Assembly (NCBI GenBank): GCA_016706845.1
Contig: JADJIV010000012.1
Span: forward strand, 53,492 to 117,491
Source: PNOJ01 sp016706845
Lineage (GTDB): Bacteria; Krumholzibacteriota; Krumholzibacteriia; LZORAL124-64-63
Reading direction: 5' to 3'
Length of the DNA: 64,000 nucleotides
In this document: in pieces, positions 1-10,435 of the stretch
How positions within the stretch are numbered: position 1 is the first letter of the stretch
Layout of the letters: each line of letters opens with the position of its first letter
Notes under the pieces: model-generated
Database searches by the model: none
What the model was told of the DNA's origin: nothing
What the model saw: the letters and a program-made list of their open reading frames with translations, nothing else
Made by a program: the position numbers and the translations under genes

Positions 1-1493
<1,493 letters not shown>

Positions 1494-1671
1494 GATCGCC
1501 TTCCTTCCGGAGCGTTGGATGTACGTAACCCGGAGGAGCCCATCAAGGGGCGTGCCACGCAACGGCTTGCGGGACGATAGATATCATGTTGTTATCAAAG
1601 GAGATATGGCGAAGGTCGCAGGGCGGTCGGATTTTAGACAGTCCCAACTACGTCATTTTGGCGTACCCGCG

Positions 1672-2643
1672 TCACGCCTCGTCAGTCCCAAATGGTTCTG
1701 CCACCCTATCTGTCAGGCCCTGGCAGTAGGTTGACAGGACCAGGAGGTCCAGGCAGCGGGCGTACATCGGGAAGGCCCGCGGCCGGTACCCGTCACCGCA
1801 GGGCCAGCGCAGGGCCAGTGACCGCAGTGCGGCGGCGAGCACCGTGACGGGCCCACGCGCCAGACGGCAGGCCGTCTCGGGCCGCTGGCCGCCGGGAGCG
1901 AACAGCAGATCGAGGCGCATCTCCCGCAGGCGGTGGGGATGGCGCCGGGCCAGGTGCTGCAGGGGGCCGTGGCCGCACTCCCGCTTCTTGGCCAGCCACT
2001 GGTCGAGGGTGTGGTGGTGGACGTGCTCGGGGACCGGGTCGCGCAGCGGTCGGAAGCGGACGCCGGCGTCCTCGAGGCGGAACCCGAGGTCCATGTCCTC
2101 GAACCCGTAGGCCCGGAACGACTCGTCGAAGCCGCCGATGGCCAGAAAAGCAGCCCGTGGCACGCCCGTGTTCTGGGTGACGAGGTAGCGCGCGGGCACC
2201 GTCGCCTGCTGCGTTTTGGCGACGCCGCGCGTGTCGAGGTAGTGGAAGTGGGGCGCGTCGAGCACGTCCGGCGCGGTGCGGACCAGACCGATGGTCCCGT
2301 CGCCGGGGTGCTGCGCGAGGATCGCGAGGTGGGCCGACAGCAGGCCCGGCGGCGCCACGATGTCGTCATCCAGGAACAGCACCGCTTCGGCGGTCGCCGC
2401 GCGCGCGCCGAGGTTGCGGGCCGCGGCCCGGCCGACGTTGCTCGGAGGCGCCACGACGGTGAGCCTCCCCTGCCGCCGCGCGCTCTCCTCGGCCAGCCAG
2501 GCGCCGGTGCCGTCGTGGGAATCGTCGTCGACCACCACGACGTTCCAGTTCTCCGCCGGCAGATCCTGGTTCCAGAGCGCCGCCAGCGTGCGCTGCAGCA
2601 GCGGGAGCTTGTCGCGACTCGGAATGACGACGGTCAGCTTCAC
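1672..2643 (-). CDS. Family 2 glycosyltransferase
   Basis: Probable inverting sugar transferase of the GT-A fold, acting at the cytoplasmic face on a surface polysaccharide or glycolipid. The GTG start at 2643 overlaps the stop of the upstream glycosyltransferase by four bases (GTGA), which implies translational coupling. The N-terminus reads KLTVVIPSRDK, followed by VVVVDDDSHDGTG and LFLDDDI, the nucleotide-sugar and metal-binding acidic motifs. GFEDMDLGFRL near residue 190 supplies the ED acceptor/catalytic motif. The length of 323 residues is normal. The C-terminal 100 residues are arginine-rich and not membrane spanning. Family assignment is secure; the sugar and acceptor cannot be told from sequence. 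Confidence 0.88.
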   Translation of the reverse strand: MKLTVVIPSRDKLPLLQRTLAALWNQDLPAENWNVVVVDDDSHDGTGAWLAEESARRQGRLTVVAPPSNVGRAAARNLGARAATAEAVLFLDDDIVAPPGLLSAHLAILAQHPGDGTIGLVRTAPDVLDAPHFHYLDTRGVAKTQQATVPARYLVTQNTGVPRAAFLAIGGFDESFRAYGFEDMDLGFRLEDAGVRFRPLRDPVPEHVHHHTLDQWLAKKRECGHGPLQHLARRHPHRLREMRLDLLFAPGGQRPETACRLARGPVTVLAAALRSLALRWPCGDGYRPRAFPMYARCLDLLVLSTYCQGLTDRVAEPFGTDEA

Positions 2644-3785
2644 GGCCGGGCCGCCGCGTCCCGCAGCTGCGGCAGCCCGACCTCGCGGGGCCAGGCGTCG
2701 CGCCCGTGCACCAGCGCGAGCACGATCGCCTCGGTGTGGGCCATGTTCTGCGCGAAGCCGGCCTCGCGCCGCGCCGGGGCCAGGGCCGCGTCGCCGCAAC
2801 GGGCGCGCAGCTGCGGGTCGGCGGCGAAGCGCAGCAGCGCGTCGGCCAGCTCGCCGGCGCCGCGCGGCGGCACGACCAGGCCGGTGACGCCGTCGCGGAC
2901 CCACTCGGTGGAGGACGGCAGGCTCGAGACCACGATGGCGCAGCCGCAGCTCATGGCCTCCAGCAGGCTGACCGCCGTGGCGTCGACCGACGGCACCGAG
3001 ACGAAGGCGTCGCAGGCGTTCAGGGCCGTGGCGAACTCGTCGTGGGGGATGCGCCCCAGGAAGCGCGTGACGCCGCCGATGCCCGCCCGCTCGGCCCGCT
3101 CCCAGAACGGGGCCGGGTCGCCCTCGTAGCCGGAGAACAGGAAGCGGGCCCGCGGCTCGCGCTTCATCACGGTCGCCGCGGCCTCGATGACCACGTCGAT
3201 GTTGTAGTAGGGCTGCGTGAACGAGCGCGGGGAGAAGACCAGGAAGTCGCCGTCGGCGAAGCCCTGTGAGCGCCGCCACTCCCCCGCCGCCTGGGGCCGG
3301 AAGCGCTCGAAGTCCACGCCCCACAGCACCCGGAAGGCGCGGTCCGGGCGCGCGCCGAGCCGCACGGCGGCGTCCAGGATGTCGCGGGAGTCGCCCGTCA
3401 GGGCGTCGCAGGAGCGCAGGGCGGCGGACGCCAGCCAGCGCTTCAGGGCCGACTCGTGCGGCGTCACGTAGACGTCGTCGCCCCAGACGGTCAGCAGGTT
3501 CGGATGTTGGCCGCTGAAGTGTCCCCAGTAGCCGTAGCCGGTCAGGAAGTGCGTGTTCAGCAGGTCGGGCTGCAGGTCGGCCAGCACGCGGCGCACGACC
3601 CGCAGCGAGGCGGCGTAGCGCAGGGGCTTCGGGCCCGCGCCGGCGCGGATGTCGTGGACCGTGACGCCGGGCACCTCCCCCGGCTGGACGGTCAGCAGGT
3701 GGCAGTCATGGCCGCGTTCGACGAACCAGGTGATCCAGCGCTCGGTGTGGATGTGGCGGCCGATGGACAGGAAGGCCAGGCGCAC
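2640..3785 (-). CDS. Family 4 glycosyltransferase
   Basis: Probable retaining GT-B glycosyltransferase (381 residues). I chose the GTG start at 3785 because GGGAGG lies eight bases upstream and the protein then opens with VRLAFLSIGRHIHTERW, the usual first strand of the N-terminal Rossmann domain. Reading further upstream would run into the tRNA-Leu gene. The C-terminal domain carries VFSPRSFTQPYYNIDVV and the donor-binding segment VSLLEAMSCGCAIV with its conserved glutamate. The gene overlaps the next glycosyltransferase by four bases, so the two form a small operon, perhaps co-transcribed with the tRNA genes just upstream. Substrate unknown. Confidence 0.88.
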   Translation of the reverse strand: MRLAFLSIGRHIHTERWITWFVERGHDCHLLTVQPGEVPGVTVHDIRAGAGPKPLRYAASLRVVRRVLADLQPDLLNTHFLTGYGYWGHFSGQHPNLLTVWGDDVYVTPHESALKRWLASAALRSCDALTGDSRDILDAAVRLGARPDRAFRVLWGVDFERFRPQAAGEWRRSQGFADGDFLVFSPRSFTQPYYNIDVVIEAAATVMKREPRARFLFSGYEGDPAPFWERAERAGIGGVTRFLGRIPHDEFATALNACDAFVSVPSVDATAVSLLEAMSCGCAIVVSSLPSSTEWVRDGVTGLVVPPRGAGELADALLRFAADPQLRARCGDAALAPARREAGFAQNMAHTEAIVLALVHGRDAWPREVGLPQLRDAAARP

Positions 3786-3807
3786 GTCGATCCTCCCTGA
3801 AAGTAAC

Positions 3808-3895
3808 TGGTGCCGAGGGCCGGACTCGAACCGGCACGGAGCAACGCTCCGAGGGATTTTAAGTCCCTTGCGTCTACCAATTTCGCCACCCCGGC
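3808..3895 (-). tRNA. tRNA-Leu (anticodon TAA)
   Basis: Read on the minus strand the gene begins GCCGGGG and ends CCTCGGC-A followed by an encoded CCA at 3808-3810; the acceptor arms pair over seven bases with one G-U. The anticodon loop CTTAAAA gives anticodon TAA at 3859-3861. A long variable arm (CGGAGCGTTGCTCCG) marks it as a class II tRNA as expected for leucine, and the T-arm GGTTCGAGTCC is canonical. Confidence 0.97.
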
Positions 3896-3991
3896 GCCGT
3901 CGCGGATCATCGGCCACGGCCTGCATCCTGTCAACGCCGCGCCTGAGGGATGAAAAAGAGAACGACCGGCCCGCAGGCCGGTCGTCGGAGA

Positions 3992-4066
3992 TGGAGGCGG
4001 CACCCGGACTTGAACCGGGGAATAACGGTTTTGCAGACCGTTGCCTTACCACTTGGCTATGCCGCC
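3992..4066 (-). tRNA. tRNA-Cys (anticodon GCA)
   Basis: On the minus strand the acceptor arm is GGCGGCA pairing with TGCCGCC, with discriminator T and an encoded CCA (3992-3994). The anticodon loop CTGCAAA gives GCA, cysteine. The T-arm GGTTCAAGTCC is canonical. It lies about 100 bp upstream of tRNA-Leu on the same strand, so the two are probably one transcript. The spacer between them contains a GACCGGC/GCCGGTC hairpin near 3964-3985. Confidence 0.97.
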
Positions 4067-4096
4067 CCGGAAGGCTGTCCCTAGAATGAGGGTGGA

Positions 4097-4120
4097 CCGC
4101 CCCCCTGTCAAGGGGGGCGG
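4097..4120 (-). terminator. Possible terminator hairpin after the cytochrome operon
   Basis: A perfect nine-base-pair GC stem (CCGCCCCCC / GGGGGGCGG) with a six-base loop sits just past the stop of the multiheme cytochrome gene. The minus-strand bases that follow (TCCACCCTCATTC) are only weakly T-rich, so termination strength is uncertain. Confidence 0.5.
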
Positions 4121-4131
4121 CCTCCAGATCC

Positions 4132-5229
4132 TCAGCCCTGGCCGAAGCCCCGGCGACGGTCGTAGACGCGCCCGTCGTCGTGGCAGCCGGCGCAGTCGGG
4201 CTTCTGGCCCATCCCCGCCGTGTGACAATCCTCGCAGGACAGCTCCCCGTGGACGTCGTCCAGGGGCGCGCCCACCTTCGCGTGGTCGAAGCCGGCCCCC
4301 CAGCCCTGGGCGTGGCAGGACGAGCAGGTGCGGTCCTGGGCCACGTAGATGCTGCCGTCGCCGTGGCAGGCCCGGCACTGCAGCTTGCTGTGGTAGGACT
4401 GCAGCGGCCAGCCCGTCGACGCGTGGTCGAACAGGTCGGTGGCCTTGCGGCCGTGGCACTCGCCGCAGTTCTGCTTGCCGTGGCACTGGTAGCAGGTGTC
4501 GTGGAGGTTGACCTTCTGCAGCTCGCCCATGGGGTGCGACTCGGCCCCGTGGGTGTGGCAGCGGGCGCAGCTCTGCTCCTTGTGGCAGCTCGAGCAGTTG
4601 AGCTCGTACTTCTCGGCGTGGTTGCGGTGGTGGAAGGGCACGACGTCGCCCGCGGCGTACGAGGTCGAGAAGACGATCAGTTCCTTCATCTCGATGGGCT
4701 CGTAGTTGCTGTGCTCGCAGACGCCCGTCGCCTCGCCGCCGAGCCGTCCGCCCTGCTTCTTCTCGTGGCAGTTCGCGCACTTGGTCTCGCCGTCCCAGTC
4801 GTTGTGGCAGCCCAGGCACTGGCGGTGGTAGGCGCCCTTCAGGCCGGTCTGCTGCAGGGACTCGCCGTGGGCGCCCGCGGGGTGGCACTCGCGGCACGAG
4901 GGGTGGGCCGAGTTGGGCGGCGAGTAGTGGTGGCAGGTCTCGCAACCCTTGTCCATGGCCACCATGCGCGCGTGGGCGCGGTGCTGGAAGCGGACCGGGA
5001 CGTAGAGGTCCTCGAGGTCGTCCAGGATGACCACGTCGGGGCCCTCGTCGGCCTTCAGCTTGGCGGTCTCGACGTGCCGCGGGCAGTGCGCCTGCTTCAG
5101 GCAGGGGTCGGCCTTGCTGGGCTGCGCGCAGGCGTGGCACTGGGAGCAGTCGAGGCCCTGCTCCTGGCGGGCCAGGGACGGCGCCGCGGTCAGCAGCAGG
5201 GCGGCCAGCACGAGCAACGCGCTACGCAT
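4132..5229 (-). CDS. Periplasmic multiheme c-type cytochrome (13 CXXCH motifs)
   Basis: Electron-carrying cytochrome exported through Sec: the first 20 residues (MRSALLVLAALLLTAAPSLA) form a cleavable signal peptide. The mature part holds thirteen CXXCH heme-binding motifs (for example CSQCH, CETCH, CRECH, CLGCH, CANCH, CARCH, CYQCH, CGECH, CRACH, CEDCH, CAGCH), many paired with extra histidines that could be distal ligands. It is the last gene of an Fe-S / NrfD / cytochrome operon, and its ATG lies upstream of the NrfD stop, an eight-base overlap. By analogy with Hmc, Qrc and related complexes it would exchange electrons between a quinone-linked membrane subunit and periplasmic partners. That role is inference. 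365 residues; no frameshift. Confidence 0.9.
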   Translation of the reverse strand: MRSALLVLAALLLTAAPSLARQEQGLDCSQCHACAQPSKADPCLKQAHCPRHVETAKLKADEGPDVVILDDLEDLYVPVRFQHRAHARMVAMDKGCETCHHYSPPNSAHPSCRECHPAGAHGESLQQTGLKGAYHRQCLGCHNDWDGETKCANCHEKKQGGRLGGEATGVCEHSNYEPIEMKELIVFSTSYAAGDVVPFHHRNHAEKYELNCSSCHKEQSCARCHTHGAESHPMGELQKVNLHDTCYQCHGKQNCGECHGRKATDLFDHASTGWPLQSYHSKLQCRACHGDGSIYVAQDRTCSSCHAQGWGAGFDHAKVGAPLDDVHGELSCEDCHTAGMGQKPDCAGCHDDGRVYDRRRGFGQG

Positions 5230-6458
5230 GGGGGGCCTCCTTCCCCGGCGGGGACGCCGGCGCTTCGACGTGCATCACCGGGAAATTCAAGACGACGAAC
5301 CGGTAGGCGAAGATCAAAAACGCGATCAGGCCGGTGGTGATCGCCAGCTCGCCGACGTGCGGGAAGTAGTGCTTCGTCGCGTAGACGGGCCGGAAGGCGA
5401 CCAGGAAGACGTCGATGCGGTTCATCACCACGCCGAAGATCACCAGCGTCGCGGCGGTGAACAGCAGCCGGGGCGAGCGGCGCACGCGCGAGCTGAAGAA
5501 CATCAAAAACGGCAGCACGAAGCCGAAGCCCATCTCGACCAGGAACACGCCCGACTGCCAGCTGCCGTCGGCGAGGCGGTAGAGCTGCCCGCGCACGGCG
5601 AGGTCCATGGCCTTGGTGCTGATGAAGAAGAACAGCAGCACCGGCAGGATCTTCGACAGCGGCCCCAGGACTTCCATCTCGGGGCGGCGGCCGAAGGCGC
5701 GCGAGGCCAGCATGGACTCGAAGATCACCATGCACGGGCCCGCAGAACGCCGACAGCAGGAACAGCAGCGGCAGCACCTGCGTCCACCACAGCGGATGCA
5801 TCTTGTAGGGGGCGATGACCATCAGGGCGCCCAGCGAGGACTGGTGCATGCAGGACAGCACCACGCCCGCGATGATGAACACGGACATGATCCGCCCCAG
5901 CGTGCGGTCGAACAGGCGCAGCAGGCCCTCGACGAACCCGTTCAGCGGGCGCAGGGCCCCGGGCAGGGCGACGCGGCCGCGGAAGCGCTCGGTCACCATG
6001 GGCAAAAACTCGATGTACAGCACCGTCAGGTAGAACATGACGCAGATGCCGACCTCGAACAGGACCGAGTGCCCCGACCACATCGACGGCACCATGGGGT
6101 GCCAGACGTTGTAGTAGCGGCCGAGGTCCGCCAGCAGGCCGATCACCACGACGGTGTAGCCCAGCATCGCGGTGATCAGGGCCGGCCGGACGATGGGCTC
6201 GAACTTCTCGCGGTGGAAGACGTGGGCCAGCGCCGCGGTGGTGAAGCCGCCGGCGGCCAGGGCCACGCCGCAGGCGATGTCGATGGCGATCCAGATGCCC
6301 CAGGGCCACTGGTTGTCGAGGTTGGTCACCGCGCCGATGCCCTTGGTGAAGCGCACCGCGGCAAACACGAGGCCCACGGCCATCAGGGCCACCAGGACCC
6401 AGGTGCCGCGGGTGAAGAAGCGCATGCGGATCGGCGCCGCATGGACGTGGCTACTCAT
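5222..6458 (-). CDS. NrfD/HybB-family integral membrane subunit (frameshifted)
   Basis: Polytopic quinone-interacting subunit of a membrane redox complex. The part from 6458 to about 5740 shows repeated hydrophobic helices (such as GTWVLVALMAVGLVFAAV and LITAMLGYTVVVIGLLA) and the NQWPWGIWIAIDIACGVA segment typical of HybB/HmcC proteins. The reading then shifts by one base near 5736 and continues as MVIFESMLASRAFG through four more helices to the TAG at 5222. Joined, about 411 residues, normal for the family. The gene overlaps both neighbours by eight bases (start within the Fe-S gene end, stop within the cytochrome start), which indicates one coupled operon. The frameshift is probably a sequence error, like others in the window. 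Confidence 0.85.
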
Positions 6459-7354
6459 GGTGCCCCTCCCCCTTTTCTGCGGCGGCGACCTCGTCCTTGC
6501 GGCTGCCCAGCCACATCACCTGGGCCAGGGTCGCGTACAGGGCGACCGGCGCGATGAAGCGGCGGAAGATGCCGTGCTGGATGTTCTCGGTGATGCGGGC
6601 GGGCGACTGCTCGCCCAGCTCGGGGAAGCCCAGCGAGGATGAACGGCTGCCCGGCGATGTAGAGCCAGGACGTGCCGCCGACCTCGTGCTCGCCGTAGAC
6701 GTGGTCCACGTAGCGGCCCGGGTAGGCGCCGATGCGCTCATGGGCCAGCGTCAGCAGCTCGTCGCGCTTGCCGTAGATCAGGCACTCCACCGGGCAGATC
6801 TCGACGCAGCCCGGCCGCTCGCCGGCCGAGATGCGCTCGATGCAGAAGGTGCACTTGCGCACCTCGGGCGAGAGCGCGTCCGCGTACTGGTAGGCGGGGA
6901 TCTGGAAGGGGCAGGCCACCATGCAGTAGCGGCAGCCCATGCAGCGCCAGGGGTCGTACTTCACGGCGCCGTTGGGCTGCTTCTCCAGGGCGGAGACCAG
7001 GCAGGCCGAGGCGCAGGCGGGGTCGTTGCAGTGCAGGCACTGCACCTTCGCCCAGACGTTGCCCTCGCGGCCCTCGCGCGCCCACTGGTTCACGACGGTG
7101 AAGTTGCCGGCGTCGGGGCGGCGCATCGCCGCGAAGACGTCCTTGTTCTCGAACTCTTCCAGCGGCTGCACGGGCAGCTCGTTGACCTGGTTGCAGGCCC
7201 ACTCGCACTTGCGGCAGCCGATGCAGGCCGTGGTGTCGACCAGGACGCCGAAGGCGTCCGGCGGGGCGTGCACGGCCGTGCTCGCGGAGGCGTCGGCGGC
7301 GGCGATGCCCACGCCGACGGCGCCCACTGTCTTGAGGAAGTCCCTGCGATCCAT
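6451..7354 (-). CDS. Tat-exported ferredoxin-like Fe-S subunit, HybA/HmcB type (frameshifted near 3' end)
   Basis: Electron-transfer subunit with four [4Fe-4S] centres on the periplasmic side. The start at 7354 gives MDRRDFLKTVG, a twin-arginine signal, then CIGCRKCEWAC from residue 44, CLHCNDPACASAC, CMGCRYCMVAC and a CTFC...GCVEIC group. After GGTSWLYIAGQPF the frame changes at 6640; dropping one A restores SSLGFPELGE and a C-terminal membrane anchor (FIAPVALYATLAQVMWLGS) ending at the TAG at 6451. That anchor is typical of HybA/HmcB proteins. First gene of the operon with NrfD and the cytochrome. No catalytic molybdopterin or hydrogenase subunit is adjacent. Confidence 0.88.
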
Positions 7355-7607
7355 GCCGGTCCCTTTCTGCTGTGAAACGGAGGCGGCCGATCTCCTGGCT
7401 GGGACGGCCGCGTCCCGGCGAAAATGGCACACTGTCAATATGATAACAATCGTTTGTTGATCAAAATTTTTAACAGGGGAAGGCGCGGGTGGAGCGGAAA
7501 TCGGGGGTGGCGAAAATGGGACTCAATTCCGTAATCTCAGGGGATTCGCGGGCGCGGGTCCGTGCTAGCATCGGGCATCGCCCTTTCATCGAAAATGCGG
7601 AGGATCC
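7355..7607. promoter_or_regulatory. Divergent intergenic region between redox operon and lipoprotein
   Basis: The 253-bp gap separates two genes pointing away from each other. It contains an AT-rich core around 7430-7475, unlike the surrounding 70% GC. On the minus strand it reads TTGATCAACAAACG followed by TATCATATTGACA, which offers several sigma70-like hexamers (TTGATC, TATCAT, TTGACA) without one clear pair. I cannot pick a single start point. Confidence 0.35.
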
Positions 7608-8241
7608 ATGCAGCGTTTCCATCCCATGGTAGTCTCGCCTGGCATGTCCTGGCCTCGCGGTCCTGCCTTCCTGGGCGCCATGGTCGGGGTGCTTCGATCC
7701 GGAGGACTCCCCCATCGAGCCCGATCCCGCGGTTTCGACGTATCCGTTCCCGGATACCGCCGAGCAGCTGATGGCGAACGTGCGGGCCGCCTACGAGGAC
7801 ATGGACATCACCGAGTACGCGTTCACGCTGCACGAGGACTTCGTCTTCCTGTTCTCGACGGAGTGCCTGATCGCTCCTGAAGGGGGCGCGTACACGCGTG
7901 AGGAGGACCTGCTGCACACGGGGCGGCTGCTGAGCGGCGAGACGGGGTACGACCAGGTTCACGACCGGGTCCTGCCGGCTGTACGGGACATCGAGTTCCT
8001 GCAGTTCGAGAATCTGACGGGGTGGAGCGAGGTGGCGCCGGAGGAGCCGGGGTTTCCGGGGGGGATGAAGGCGATGTATGGCGTTTCGGTTGTGATGACG
8101 TTGGATACGGCGGATGAGAATTCTTATGGGATCGATGCGTTGCAGTTGTACTATGTGAAGCAGGAGATTGAGACAGTGCCTGGTGGGGAATCGAGGTTAC
8201 GGTTCTATTTAATTGGGCAGAAGGATTTTGAAATCGACTAG
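7608..8241 (+). CDS. Small putative lipoprotein, probably frameshifted in a G run
   Basis: Uncharacterised exported protein. An ATG at 7608 follows a strong CGGAGG site. That frame runs ...FLGAMVG and then must shift by one base in GGGG at 7686-7689; using three Gs gives GAMVGCFDPEDSPIEPDP, a lipobox-like cysteine followed by an acidic linker. The frame then continues as YPFPDTAEQLMANVRAAYE to the TAG at 8241. The folded part (EDMDITEYAFTLHEDFVFLF and on) resembles NTF2-like small domains found in many copies in some FCB-group genomes; that is recollection, not a search result. Without the shift the longest frame would start at the internal ATG 7771, leaving no export signal. Confidence 0.6.
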
Positions 8242-8382
8242 GATCAGCGGTTGACTATTCGGTGCCTCGTAGCCAGCATTTAGTTCAAGTTGACCCACCG
8301 TCGAATAATATCGCATCCCTCTACCCTACAGCATGATGCAAGAGCCATGGTTGGCCTTACGGTCAACAATCTATTCCCGGCT
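8242..8382. other. Non-coding border at the left side of the accessory island
   Basis: About 140 bp between the lipoprotein stop and the 3' end of the broken CD-NTase. Base composition falls to about half GC. No open frame, hairpin terminator, attC-like fold or copy of the tRNA-Gly 3' end was recognised. Confidence 0.4.
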
Positions 8383-8644
8383 CTACACGGGAAATTCTCC
8401 GCCGAGTACTTCTGCCCATTTCCTGATTGACGCGTCGATCTTCCCTAAAGATTCTAGGCGTCTCGCCTCTTGAGCAAGTCCAAGATCCTTGCGTGCCCTA
8501 GAACTGATTTTTGAAGCAGTCTGCTAGAGACATAGTATTTAGATTTCCTTGAATTTCCTTAGGATCCGAGATGGGACTAAGAACTGCAGTACCAAGGTGA
8601 TCAAGAAGCCTTATTAGCTCTAAATCGATATACTGGCTTGCTGT
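8383..8644 (-). pseudogene. CD-NTase (CBASS), C-terminal fragment cut off by IS21
   Basis: This is the tail of the nucleotidyltransferase whose front half lies at 11314-12050. Reading out of the IS21 left end on the minus strand, the frame gives ASQYIDLELIRLLDHLG, then AVLSPISDPKEIQGNLN. One base change in an A5 run (near 8511) then continues it as KISSRARKDLGLAQEARR and KWAEVLGGEFPV to a TAG at 8383. A DPKGxQGDLN-like segment and a final KWxxxFGxxFP motif are how SMODS-type CD-NTases end, as I recall the family. Joined with the N-terminal piece after removing one GCTGT copy, the codons meet in frame (GAA ACA GCA AGC). The join is direct sequence evidence that the insertion split one gene. 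Confidence 0.82.
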
Positions 8645-8770
8645 TGCGTATTCCGACTGAAATCGGCCACTGATTCCGATCCATTTCGGCCACCCATTCC
8701 GATCGAAATCGGCCACCCATTCCGATCCACCCGGCCACCGATTCCGACGCAAATCGGCCACCCCTGCTGG
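8645..8770. repeat. IS21 left-end multiple terminal repeats
   Basis: Five copies of a short repeat centred on CGGCCAC followed by an ATTCCGAT-like sequence, with GGCCAC at 8665, 8688, 8711, 8733 and 8757. The spacing of 22-24 bp puts the copies on about every second helical turn, as expected for transposase binding sites in IS21 ends. Not a CRISPR: the units are too short and the spacers are not unique. Confidence 0.8.
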
Positions 8771-8853
8771 GGTAGCCGGTTGGTAGCGACGCAGGACACC
8801 CCCAGCGGGGTACCGTCCTCCTTTTCTCGCCACGCCGAGCCGAAGGAGCCGAG

Positions 8854-10435
8854 GTGCCCAGAGAGCGGTTGTCCATGCGTAAGATCAAAGAGGTCTTGAG
8901 GTTAAAGCAGGGCTGTGGTCTGAGCAATCGGGTCATCGCCCACAGCTGCGGCATCGCTCGCAGCACGGTGGCAGAGTACCTGCGGTTGTCGGCGGTGGCG
9001 GGCCTGAGCTGGCCATCGGCCCAGGAGATGGACGACGCGGAGTTGGAGGGCCGGTTGTTCCCGCCGTCGCCGTCGCTGTCGCCGGAGCAGCGGCCCCAGC
9101 CGGACTGGGCTCAGCTTCATCTGGAGCTGAAGCGCCACAAGGGCGTGACGCTGTTCCTGCTGTGGCAGGAGCACAAGGCGGTTCACCCTGAAGGTCACCA
9201 GTACAGCCGGTTCTGCGATCTGTACGGCCAGTGGCGGGGTCGGCAGGATCTGGTGATGCGCCAGACGCACCGGGCGGGCGAGAAGCTGTTCATCGACTAC
9301 GCGGGTCCGACGGTGCCGGTGGTCGACCGTCAGACTGGCGAGATCCGACAGGCTCAGGTCTTCGTCGCGGTGCTGGGGCCAGCAACTACACGTACTGCGA
9401 AGCGACGTGGACGCAGGCGCTGCCGGACTGGATCGCGTCCCACGTGCGGGCGCTGCAGTACCTGGGCGGGGGTGCCGGAAGCGCTGGTCCCCGACAACTT
9501 GAAATCCGGGTGACGAGCCCGCACCTGTACGAGCCTGACCTGAACCCGACGTACCAGGAGATGGCCAGTCACTATGGGGTGGCGGTGTTGCCGGCGCGGG
9601 TGTGCCGTCCGAAGGACAAGGCGAAGGCCGAAGCCGGGGTGCTGTTGGCCGAGCGCTGGATCCTGGCGCGGCTGCGGCACCGGACGTTCTTCAGCCTAGC
9701 GGAGCTGAACCAGACGATCGGGGAGCTTCTGGAGGCGCTGAACAACAAGCCGTTCCAGAAGCTGGCCGGCAGCCGGCGCAGTCTGTGGGAGGAGCTGGAC
9801 CGGCCGGCGCTACGGCCGCTGCCGAGCACGCCCTACGAGTACGCCGAGTGGTCGAAGGTGCGGGTGCACATCGACTACCACGTGGCCGTGGGCAAGCACT
9901 ACTACTCGGTGCCGTATCAGCTGGCGGGCCTGCGCTGCGAGGCGCGCGTGACCGCCACGACGGTGGAGGTGCTGCACCGCGGCCGGCGGGTGGCCAGCCA
10001 TGTGCGCAGCCACCAGCAGGGCCGCTTCACGACGCTGCCGCAGCACATGCCGGACCACCATCGCCAGTACGCGAAGTGGACGCCGGAGCGGGTGGTGCGC
10101 TGGGCAGGCGAGGCCGGCGGCGCGGTCTCGGCGGTGGCGACGCGGGATCATCGCGAGCCGCCCCCACCCCAGCAGGGCTATCGTTCGTGCCTGGGCGTGA
10201 TGCGTCTGGGCAAGCAGTACGGCAACGAGCGCCTGGAGGCGGCCTGCGAGCGGGCCCCGGCGACCGGCGCCTGCAGTTACAGGAGTCTGGCCTCGATCCT
10301 CAAGAGCGGCCTGACCGCCAACCGTTGCCGCGGGCGGCGGCGCCGACGCCGGCGATCGAGCACGAGAACATCCGGGGCGCCGACTACTACGCGCCGGTGT
10401 TGCCGTTCGTCGCCGAAGGAGGGCGGCCATGTTGA
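8854..10435 (+). CDS. istA: IstA transposase of IS21 family (several frameshifts)
   Basis: DDE transposase of IS21. It starts at GTG 8854 with an N-terminal helix-turn-helix (SNRVIAHSCGIARSTVAEYL), then the catalytic core segments LFIDYAGPTVPVVD and VPDNLKSGV. A change of frame is needed near 9378 (to read ASNYTYCEATWTQALPDW), again near 9470-9510 (to read PEALVPDN then TSPHLYEPDLNPTYQEMA), and again near 10290 (to read IEHENIRGADYYAP). It ends at TGA 10435, overlapping istB. The C-terminal beta-barrel part (HIDYHVAVGKHYYSVPYQL) is typical of IstA. As frameshifts occur all over the window, these may be sequence errors rather than decay. Confidence 0.88.

Noticed and set aside
1494..1671. A heat-shock promoter or CIRCE element upstream of dnaK
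   Set aside because: The region has AT-rich hexamers near 1583-1601 but neither a CIRCE inverted repeat nor a clear sigma32 pair.
5222..7354. Hydrogenase or nitrite reductase operon based on HybA/NrfD similarity
   Set aside because: No NiFe subunits, NrfA or molybdopterin enzyme is present next to these genes, so naming a specific reductase would go beyond the evidence.
8661..8762. Regular short repeats that might be read as a CRISPR array
   Set aside because: Units are too short, the spacers are not unique, an inverted set exists at the other end, and istA/istB lie between. They are IS21 terminal repeats.
8498..8833. Minus-strand frame joining IS21 left-end sequence to the CD-NTase tail
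   Set aside because: A chimera created by the insertion; only the part below 8645 belongs to the old gene.
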